NCBI GenBank assembly: GCA_033855775.1
Contig: JAWVFT010000063.1
Span: forward strand, 1-24,343
Direction: 5' to 3'
Length of the DNA: 24,343 bases
Source: DASVTR01 sp033855775
GTDB lineage: Bacteria > Acidobacteriota > Blastocatellia > Pyrinomonadales > Pyrinomonadaceae
Under the pieces are notes generated by a model. It made no database searches, was not told where the DNA came from, and worked only from the letters and a program-made list of their open reading frames with translations. Shown one piece after another: positions 7,746 to 17,100 of the stretch (positions are counted from its first letter, which is position 1; every line of letters begins with the position of its first letter). The translations under genes and the position numbers were made by a program.

Positions 7746-10700
7746 ATGAAAATTGAATCAAACTTAGACTCTGCAACAGAGCGGATAGCGAATTTGTCGC
7801 CCGCCAAGCGTGAACTGCTCGCGCGACGGCTCAGGGAAAAAGAGCAGCAGGGACAAGGCCAGCGCCTCATCCCGCGCCGCAGCCGCGACCGGGTGGAGAC
7901 TCCCGCTCCGCTCTCGTTCGATCAGGAGCGGCACTGGTTTATCGACCAACTGGAAACGAGTCATGCGGTCAACAACACGCCGGACGGGGTTTTGTTGAAG
8001 GGACGTTTGCGAGTGGCGGCGTTGGAGCAGGCGTTGGGCGAGATTGTGCGGCGGCATGAAATCCTGCGCACCGCTTTCAAGCTGGTGGATGGAAGCCCGG
8101 CTCAAGTAGTCGCTGCTGCCAACGCATTCAAGCTGCCGCTGGTTGACCTCAGCGGCCTCTCCGCGCCGCGCCGGGACGAGCAAGCGCAACGATTGGCGCG
8201 GGCTGAGGAAAGCAAACGCTTCGACCTCGCGCAAGGGCCGCTGCTGCGCGCCTCGCTCTTGCGCTTGAACGAGGACACGCACGTTCTGCTGCTCACCGCT
8301 CATCACATCATCTGCGACTCATGGTCTGTCGAAGTTATTAATCAGGAGTTGGGCGCGCTCTATCAAGCGTATGCGCGGGGAGAGCAATCGCCGCTCTCAG
8401 AGTTGGCCATCCAGTTCGGCGATTACGCGGCGTGGCAACGACAACGCTTGCAGGGCGAGTTGCTCGACAAGTTGTTGGCCTACTGGAAAAAACAACTGGC
8501 CGGAGCGCCCGCTGTCCTTGATTTGCCGACCGACAGAGCGCGGCCAGCCGTGCAGACTTATCGCGGCGGAAGGGAAGCGATAGAGCTTTCCGAAGACATG
8601 CTGAAGTCGCTCCAACGATTGAGCCGTGAGGCCGGGGCGACGATGTTCATGACCTTGCTGGCCGCCTTCACAGTGTTGCTCAGTCGCTACACTGCAACTC
8701 AAGACATCGTGGTCGGGACGCCCATCGGCGGGCGCAATCAACTGGAGACGGAACCTTTAATCGGGCTGTTCGTCAACACGCTGGCCCTGCGCACGGACTT
8801 GTCCGGCAATCCTGGTTTCCGCGAGTTGTTGGGCAGAGTGAGCGAGGCAGCGTTGGGCGGGTTGGGACATAGAGAGTTGCCGTTTGAGCGGTTGGTGATG
8901 GAATTGCAGCCGGAGCGGGCGGTGAGCCACACGCCGTTGTTTCAAGTGATGTTCGATTTGCAGCGGCCCGTGAAAACGTCGCTGGCTTTGCCGGAGTTGA
9001 CGGTCACGCCGTTGGAAGGCGAAGCGCATACGGCGAAGTTCGACTTGACGATGTATGTGACGGAGAAGACCGACGGGCTGACGATAACGTTTCGTTACAA
9101 CGTGGACTTGTTCGAGCGGGCGACCATCAGGAGAATGTTAGAGCACACGTGCAACCTGCTTGAGAGCATCATCTCCAATCCGCAGCAGCGGCTCTCGGAG
9201 TTGAACTTCTTAGGAGCGGATGAGCGAGAGCAACTGCTCAGGGAATGGAACCCGACTGAAGTTGATTACGGCCCGGAGCGTTCGCTTCATCAACTGTTTG
9301 AAGAACAGGTTGAGCGAACGCCGGATGCAGTGGCCCTCGTCTTTGAAGACCGCTCGTTGACGTATGGCGAGCTTAACTCGCGCGCCAACCAACTCGCGCG
9401 CTTCCTGCGACATCAAGGCGTCGGCCCCGAATCGCTCGTTCCTCTCTGCGTCGAGCGTTCGCTCAACATGGTCATCGGTCTGCTTGGCGTCCTTAAAGCC
9501 GGGGCTGCTTATCTTCCGCTTGACCCGTCTTATCCTCCCGAACGCCTCTCCTTTATGCTCTCGGACGCGCAGGCTCGACTGCTGCTCACAGAGAGCAACC
9601 TGGCCGCGCCGTTGCCTCCCGCTGACGCACGGCTCGTGTTGCTCGACGCTGACTGGCCGCTCATCTCTCAAGAGCGCGCGGACAACTGCGCGGCCACAGT
9701 CAACGGGCAGAATCTGGCTTATCTCATCTACACGTCCGGCTCGACCGGGCAGCCCAAGGGAGCCATGATTTCCCATGAGGGACTCTGCAATCGTTTGTTA
9801 TGGATGCAGGAGCAGTACAGGCTCGACGCGCGCGACAGAGTGTTGCAGAAGACGCCGTTCAGCTTCGATGTCTCAGGTTGGGAGTTCTTCTGGCCCTTGA
9901 TAACGGGCGCGGCTCTGGTCATCGCCAAGCCCGAAGGACACAAAGACAGCGCGTATCTCGTCGAGTTGATTAACCGGGAGCAGATTACGACTTTGCATTT
10001 TGTGCCTTCGATGCTGGCGGTGTTTCTGGAAGAGGAAGGGCTGGCGCGGCAGAGCAGTTTGCGCAGAGTCGTCTGTAGCGGGGAAGCGTTGAGCGTCGAA
10101 TTGCAAGAGCGTTTCTTTGAGCGAGTCGAAGCAGAGTTGGACAACTTGTATGGGCCGACGGAGGCTTCGATAGATGTGACCTACTGGCGTTGCGCGGCGG
10201 AGGAGCGACAGCGCAGCGTGCCGATAGGAAGGCCGATAGCCAACACGGAGATTTACGTGCTGGATGATGAGATGGCGCCGACGCCGGTCGGCGTGGCGGG
10301 AGAGTTGCACATCGGCGGCGTCGGATTAGGCAGAGGATACTGGCGGCGCGCAAAGCTGACGGCGGAGAAGTTCGTCCCTCATCCGTATAGCGCAACGGGC
10401 GGAGAGCGCTTGTACCGGAGCGGCGACCTGGCGAAGTATGGAAGCGATGGCCGGATAGAATATTTGGGACGCCTTGATTATCAGGTGAAGGTCAGAGGCT
10501 TCCGCATCGAGTTGGGGGAAATCGAAGCGGCGTTGATGGAGCAATCAAGTGTCAGGGAAGCTGTGGTCGTCGCGCAGGAAGAGGCGACAGGCGGAGCAGC
10601 GGGCCATAGATTAGTTGCTTACCTTGTTCGTGAACAGGAAGACGAAGCGCTTGACGTTAGCCGGTTGCGCGCGACGTTGAAGGAGCGATTGCCGGAATAT

Positions 10701-11162
10701 ATGATTCCGTCGGCGTTCGTCATGCTGGCGGAGATGCCGCTCTCGCCTAACGGCAAGATTGACCGTCGCGCTCTCCCGACTCCCGAACAGACAGAGATGC
10801 GGCAGCGACCGGCATACATGCCGCCGCTCACCGATGCGGAGCGAACCATCGCCGCCGTCTGGCAGGAAGTCCTCAAGGTCGAACAGGTCGGCGTCGCGGA
10901 CAACTTCTTCGAGTTGGGCGGACACTCTCTGTTAATGATGCAGGTGTTCAATAAACTGCGCGGGAGTTTCGAGCAGGAGTTTACCGTCATCGACCTGTTC
11001 CGGTTTCCGACGGTCAGCGCGCTGGCTCAATTCCTGAATCCGAGCGCGCAACAACAGACGGCAGCCGCGCAAGCGCAGGAGCAAGAGGCGAGCCGGCTGG
11101 CGGCGGGCAAAGATAGGTTGCGGCTGATGCAGCGGCGGCGGCAAGCTTCGCGCAGTGGTTGA
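7746..11162 (+). CDS. NRPS single module C-A(Ser)-PCP
   Basis: This one-module synthetase of 1138 residues adds serine to the chain. The ATG at 7746 gives the usual NRPS N-terminus (LSPAKRELLARRLR follows). An in-frame TTG at 7695 would add 17 residues with no family resemblance, and neither has a clear ribosome site. The C domain (about 40-470) has SFDQERHWFIDQLE, the catalytic HHIICDS (H186, H187, D191) and IGLFVNTLALR, and looks LCL-type. The usual Gly after the Asp is Ser here. The A domain (about 500-1000) has YTSGSTGQPKG (from 662), NLYGPTEAS, the SGD core and SPNGKIDRR. The code read by alignment to GrsA is DVWHVSLIDK, close to the standard serine code DVWHLSLIDK. The PCP serine is S1061 in GGHSLL. 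The tail of about 40 residues ends in the basic stretch RLMQRRRQASRSG, like the docking tails that NRPSs use to reach a following PKS. The PKS starts 23 bases downstream. Confidence 0.94.
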   Translation: MKIESNLDSATERIANLSPAKRELLARRLREKEQQGQGQRLIPRRSRDRVETPAPLSFDQERHWFIDQLETSHAVNNTPDGVLLKGRLRVAALEQALGEIVRRHEILRTAFKLVDGSPAQVVAAANAFKLPLVDLSGLSAPRRDEQAQRLARAEESKRFDLAQGPLLRASLLRLNEDTHVLLLTAHHIICDSWSVEVINQELGALYQAYARGEQSPLSELAIQFGDYAAWQRQRLQGELLDKLLAYWKKQLAGAPAVLDLPTDRARPAVQTYRGGREAIELSEDMLKSLQRLSREAGATMFMTLLAAFTVLLSRYTATQDIVVGTPIGGRNQLETEPLIGLFVNTLALRTDLSGNPGFRELLGRVSEAALGGLGHRELPFERLVMELQPERAVSHTPLFQVMFDLQRPVKTSLALPELTVTPLEGEAHTAKFDLTMYVTEKTDGLTITFRYNVDLFERATIRRMLEHTCNLLESIISNPQQRLSELNFLGADEREQLLREWNPTEVDYGPERSLHQLFEEQVERTPDAVALVFEDRSLTYGELNSRANQLARFLRHQGVGPESLVPLCVERSLNMVIGLLGVLKAGAAYLPLDPSYPPERLSFMLSDAQARLLLTESNLAAPLPPADARLVLLDADWPLISQERADNCAATVNGQNLAYLIYTSGSTGQPKGAMISHEGLCNRLLWMQEQYRLDARDRVLQKTPFSFDVSGWEFFWPLITGAALVIAKPEGHKDSAYLVELINREQITTLHFVPSMLAVFLEEEGLARQSSLRRVVCSGEALSVELQERFFERVEAELDNLYGPTEASIDVTYWRCAAEERQRSVPIGRPIANTEIYVLDDEMAPTPVGVAGELHIGGVGLGRGYWRRAKLTAEKFVPHPYSATGGERLYRSGDLAKYGSDGRIEYLGRLDYQVKVRGFRIELGEIEAALMEQSSVREAVVVAQEEATGGAAGHRLVAYLVREQEDEALDVSRLRATLKERLPEYMIPSAFVMLAEMPLSPNGKIDRRALPTPEQTEMRQRPAYMPPLTDAERTIAAVWQEVLKVEQVGVADNFFELGGHSLLMMQVFNKLRGSFEQEFTVIDLFRFPTVSALAQFLNPSAQQQTAAAQAQEQEASRLAAGKDRLRLMQRRRQASRSG

Positions 11163-11169
11163 TTTTTGT

Positions 11170-11175
11170 AAGGAG
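11170..11175 (+). promoter_or_regulatory. Ribosome binding site of the PKS gene
   Basis: AAGGAG lies 10 bases before the ATG at 11186. It makes that ATG the start rather than the in-frame TTG at 11159, which overlaps the stop of the preceding NRPS. Confidence 0.75.
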
Positions 11176-11185
11176 CATTAGAGCA

Positions 11186-14100
11186 ATGGTTGATGAGCGA
11201 AACGGCTTTGAGATAGCCGTCATAGGGATGGCTGGCCGCTTCCCCGGCGCGAGGGATATTGAAGCCTTCTGGCGAAACCTGCGCGGCGGTGTCGAGTCAA
11301 TCTCATTCTTCACCGACGAAGAGATGCTGGCCGCTGGCGTCGAAGCCGACAGGCTGAAGATTCCGAGTCTGGTCAAAGCCGGAGGCGTGCTTGATGACAT
11401 AGAATTTTTCGACGCTTCCTTCTTCGGCTTTTCGCCGCGCGAGGCAGAGATTATAGACCCGCAGCAGCGCTTCTTTCTTGAGTGCGCTTGGGAGGCTCTG
11501 GAAAACGCCGGGTACAATCCAGACACCTACCGCGACGCCATCGGCGTCTATGCAGGCGTGAGCATGAGCGGCTACCTGTTGAATATCTTTTCCAACCCGG
11601 AGTTGTATCAATCGGCTGACTCGCTACAATTGGCCCTCGGCAACGATAAGGATTACATCGCCACGCGCGTCGCTTACAAGCTGAACCTGCGCGGCCCGGC
11701 CATCACCGTGCAGTCCGCTTGCTCGACCTCGCTGGTCGCCGCTCATCTGGCTTGCCAGAACTTAATCGCTGGACTGTGCGACATAGCGCTAGCGGGCGGC
11801 GTGACTATCTTTGTGCCGCAGAAGAACGGCTTCATTTATCAGGAAGGCGGCATCGTCGCTCCCGACGGGCATACGCGGGCTTTCGACGCGAAGGCGCGCG
11901 GCTGCATGGGCGGCAGCGGCGTCGGCCTCGTCGTCCTGAAGCGGCTCGACGACGCCCTCGCCGACGGCGACACGATTCATGCTGTGATTAAAGGCGGGGC
12001 CGTCAACAACGATGGCTCCGTCAAGGTCGGCTACACGGCTCCGAGCGTGGACGGCCAGGCGCGTGTCATCCGCGCCGCGCATGCTCTCTCGGAAGTCTCG
12101 CCCGAAACCATCACGTATATCGAGACGCACGGAACGGCGACGGCCCTCGGCGATCCCATCGAAGTCGCGGCGTTGAAGCAGGCTTTTCATGGAGCCACGC
12201 AGAAGAAAAACTTTTGCGCGCTCGGCGCCGTCAAGACCAACGTGGGGCATCTCGATTCGGCTGCGGGCGTCGCCGGATTGATTAAGACCGTGCTCGCCCT
12301 CAAGCATCGAGAGATTCCGCCGAGTCTCCATTTTGAAGAGCCTAACCCGCAGATTGATTTCGCCAACAGCCCGTTTTACGTCAACAACGCTCTGCGCGAA
12401 TGGCGCACGGACGGACACGCGCGCCGCGCCGGAGTCAGTTCTTTCGGCATCGGCGGAACCAACGCTCATCTCATTCTCGAAGAAGCTCCGCCGGTCGAAG
12501 CCTCCGCCGAAACCAGACCCGCTCAATTGCTGTTGCTCTCGGCCAGAACCGAGACTGCTCTTGAAGCCGCGACCGCGAATCTGGCCGCGAGCCTCAAAGA
12601 GCGCGCCGACTTGCCGCTCGCCGATGTCGCCTACACTTTGCAGGTCGGGCGTCGAAGCTTTAACTATCGCCGCGCCGTCGTCTGCCGCGACATCGAAGAG
12701 GCCGTCGAAGTCTTAGAGACGCGCGACCCGCAACGCTCTTTGACCAACAACGGAGAGGCGCAGGACTCTCCCGTCGTCTTCATGTTTCCGGGGCAGGGCG
12801 CGCAGTACGTCAACATGGGTTTGGAGCTTTACCGCACAGAGCCTCTCTTTCGTGAACAGGTTGACCGCTGCGCCGAACTGCTCAAGCCGCAACTCGGCTT
12901 AGACCTGCGCAGCGTCCTCTATCCGCCGGACGCGGAGACGGAGCAAGCTGCGCTGCGATTGAAGCAGACGCTCCTGACGCAGACCTCTCTGTTCGTCATC
13001 GAATATGCGCTGGCGAAGCTCTGGATGGAATGGGGCATCGAGCCGCAGGCGATGATTGGTCATAGCCTCGGCGAGTACGTCGCGGCCTGTCTGGCCGGAG
13101 TCTTCTCGCTGGAAGACGCTTTGCTACTGGTCGCCGCCAGAGGTCGCCTGATGCAGCAATTGCCTTCGGGTTCGATGCTGGCCGTGCCGCTGGCCGAAGA
13201 GGAACTGCTGCCGCTGCTGGCGGGCGCGTCGCTTTCGCTGGCGGCCATCAACGGGCCGACGCTCTCGGTCGTCTCCGGCCCGCACGAGGCGGTCGAAAAG
13301 CTGGCTCGACAACTCAACGCGCAGGGCGTTGACTATCGTGAGTTGCATACTTCGCATGCTTTCCACTCCGAGATGATGGAGCCGATTCTCAAGCCTCTCG
13401 CGGAGCAGTTGCAGAGCATGCGTTTGCAGCCGCCCGCCATTCCTTATATCTCGAACGTCACCGGCAACTGGATTACAAAAGAGGAAGCCACAGACCCGCA
13501 ATACTGGGTCACGCACCTGCGCCGGACTGTGCGCTTCAGCGACGGCTTGAGCACGTTGCTCGGCAGCCCGAAGCGGGCCATCATGCTAGAGCTTGGGCCG
13601 GGCGACACCTTGAGCACGCTGGCGCGGCGTCACCCTTTGAAGGCTGACGGGCAAGCTTTGTTAACGTCGCTGCGTCGCGCGCATGACAAGCAAGCGGACG
13701 TTAGCTTCCTGCTCCGAACAGTGGGCCAACTGTGGCTCGAAGGAAAGCAGGTTGACTGGTCGAAATTCTACGCGCGCGAACAGCGGCGGCGCGTTCCCTT
13801 GCCCACGTATCCGTTCGAGCGCAGGCGCTACTGGATCGAGCGTCAGCAATTGCCGGAAGCCGGAGCTAATCAACGACCGCCGTCTTTGCGTAAGAAGGCG
13901 GACATCGCCGAGTGGTTCTATGCTCCCGTCTGGAAGCAATCAATCTCGCCGTTGGAATATCAGGACGAGCCGCGCGCGGCGCCGTCTTCACGCTGGCTCA
14001 TCTTCGAAGACGAATGCGGCCTGGGCCAGCAACTCGTCGCGCGGCTGGAACGCGAAGGCCACGAGGTTATCCGTGTCAGGCGCGGCTCACGTTTTCTCAA

Positions 14101-17100
14101 GACGGCGGAGCGGGCCTACACGATTGACCCGCGCAACCGCGAACACTACGACGCCTTGTTCAAAGAGGCGCAGAGCGCGGGAGCCTTTCCGCGCAGGCTC
14201 CTGCACATGTGGAACGTCACGCCGGAGCAAGAGCAATCATCCGGCATCGCGGAGGGCGAAGATTTTCTTGAGCTTGGTTTCTACAGCCTGCTCTTCCTCG
14301 CGCAGGCTTTAGGCGAACAGGCGCTCGCCGCCATGCTCGGCACGGGCGAGATGGGCGACCCCTTCAACATCACTGTCATCTCAAACGAGATGCAGCAAGT
14401 CGCGGGCGATGAGCGCATCTCGCCGGAGAAGGCGACGCTGCTTGGCCCTTGCAAAGTTATCCCGCAGGAATACCCGCACGTCACTTGCCGCAGCATTGAT
14501 GTGAGGCTCGCCGGATTGGAAGGCGCGACGGAGCGGAAGCTGGTAGACCAGTTGCTCGCCGAATTGACCGCCGAAGGCTTAGAGCAGTTTGTGGCTTACA
14601 GAGGCGGGCAGCGTTGGACGCAGGACTTCGCGCCGCTGCGCTTGCAGGACAAGCCGGAGCGTCCGGCGAGGCTGCGCGACAAGGGCGTCTATCTCATCAC
14701 GGGCGGCATGGGCGGCGTGGGGCTTGAGATGGCGGGCTATCTGGCGCGCACGGTCAAGGCAAGGCTCGCGCTCATCGGTCGCTCCGCTTTTCCTGAGCGC
14801 GCGAAGTGGAGCGCATGGCTGGCGAGCCATGACGAGCAGGATGCCGTCAGTCAAAAAATAAAGAGAGTGATGGAGCTTGAAGAATCAGGCGCGGAAGTCC
14901 TCGTCCTCAGCGCGGATGTCACAGACCGTCTGCAACTGGAGACGGCCATCATGGAAGCGTCGCGGCGATTCGGCGAGATTAACGGCATCATTCATGCGGC
15001 GGGCGTTGCGCCGTCGAGCTTGATTCAGCGGAAGACGCGCGAGATGGCCGCCGCCGTCCTTGCTCCGAAGGTGCGCGCGACAAGAGTTCTAGACAGCTTT
15101 GCGCGAAAGCTGAAGCCGGATTTCTTCCTGCTCTGCTCTTCGCTGCGCGCTCTGGTGGGCGGGCCGGGAACGATTGACTACTGCGCGGCGAATGCTTTTC
15201 TTGACGCCTTCGCGCGCAGCCGCGCGCAGGATGAAACGACGACGACGATTTCCGTCAACTGGGATGGATGGGCGCAAGCCGGGATGAGCTTGCGCGCGGG
15301 CGCGCTCGCCATCGGCGAAGCGGAACAAACGGACGAAGGCATGTCGAACGATGAAGGCATCGCTGCTTTTAGTCGCATCCTGCGAAGCTCGCTGCCGCAA
15401 GTCATCGTCTCGACACGCGACTTGCAGTCTGCGATTGAGCAGGAGCAGTCGGCGAGCGCGGCCAGCGTGCTGAGTCAACTGCAACCGTCGCGCGCGGCAG
15501 TCGCGGCGCACCCGCGGCCGCAGTTGCGGAACGCCTATGTCGCTCCGCGAGACGCCGTTGAGCAAACGTTGGCGGACATCTGGCAGGAGTTGCTTGGCAT
15601 TGAAGGCATTGGCGTCCAAGACAATTTCTTCGAGCTTGGCGGCGATTCGGTGATTAGCATTCGCATCATCGCCAGAGCCAATCAAGCGAAGATTCATCTC
15701 ACGCCGAAGCAGGTCTTCGAGCATCAGACGATTGCCGAGTTGGCGGCTGCCGCCGGTGAGGATAGCGCAATCCTGAAGGCCGAGCAGGGATTGGTAACGG
15801 GGCCTGCGCCGCTGACGCCCACGCAGCATTGGTTCTTTGAAGGCAACCCGCAAGGCCCGAACCATCTCAATCAGGCGATTCTGTTGGAGACGCGGCAACG
15901 GCTCGACTACGACTTGCTTGAGCAGGCCACGCAGGTCTTGCTTCGTCATCATGACGTGCTGCGTCATCGTTTCAAGTTAAGCGATGCGGCATGGCAGCAA
16001 TACAGCATCGCGCCGGACGAGCAATCGGTCTGCGTGCTCGTTGACCTGTCATCAATCGCTTTGAGCGAACAGCGCGCGGCCATCGAAGCCAGAGCGGCAG
16101 AGCTTCAAGCCAGCTTGCATCTGACGAACGGCCCCGTGATGCGCGTCGCTCTCTTCGACCTTGGGCCGGAGCAGCCGGGCCGCCTCTTGATTATCATTCA
16201 TCATCTGGTGATTGATGCTCTCGCGTGGCGCATCCTGCTTGAAGACCTTGAGACGGCATACGGCCAACTGAGCGCAGGCGAAGCGGTGAGGCTGCCGTTC
16301 AAGACGACTTCGTACAAGCAATGGGCCGAGCGTTTGATGCAGTATGCTCAATCCGGCGAAGCCGAGAAGGAGCTTGACTTCTGGTTGGACGCGCGACGAG
16401 AAAATGTCGCAGCCCTGCCGCTCGATTTCCCCGGCGGAGCCAACTCCGTCGCCTCGCAGCGAATCGTCGAGGCTTCGTTAACAGAGGAAGAGACGACAGC
16501 CTTGCTGCAAGAAGTCCCGATGGTCTACCAGACGCAAATCAACGACGCGCTGTTGACGGCTCTGGCCGAAACCTTCGCTCGCTGGACCGGGCATCGCCTG
16601 TTGGCGATAGATTTGGAAGGCCACGGGCGCGACCCGGATGTCTCGGACGTTGACCTTTCGCGCACGCTCGGATTGTTCACTTCAATCTATCCGGTGCTGC
16701 TGGCCACGGAAGACGCGCGCGCTTACGGCGAGACTTTGAAGGCCGTCAAAGAGCAACTCCGGCGCATCCCGCAGGGCGGCCTCGGCTATGGAGCCTTGCG
16801 CTATCTGGGCAGGGAGGAAGCGGCGAAAAAATTGCGGGCCCTGCCGCAACCCGACATCAACTTTCTCTATCTGGGCCAGATGGATCAAGTGCTCTCAGGC
16901 GCGTCTCCGTTTGGCCCGGCGGCAGAATCCGGCGGGCCGACTCGCGGGCTGCACACGATGCGCCGCTATCCTCTGGAAGTCGTCGGGAGCGTGGCCGGAG
17001 GACGGCTCTCGATGGCCTGGACATACAGCGAGAACCTGCACCGCGCCGACACCATAGAGGCTCTGGCCGAAGGCTTCATCAATGAGTTGCGCTCTCTGAT

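Noticed and set aside
7691..7748. Alternative TTG start at 7695 for the Ser-NRPS
   Set aside because: No ribosome site and 17 extra residues unlike any NRPS N-terminus; the ATG at 7746 gives the usual one.
16199..16240. Reading the last PKS domain as a condensation domain
   Set aside because: The TQINDALLTALA, EGHGRD, GGLGYGALRYL and LYLGQMD motifs and the GGDS carrier are specific to epimerization domains.
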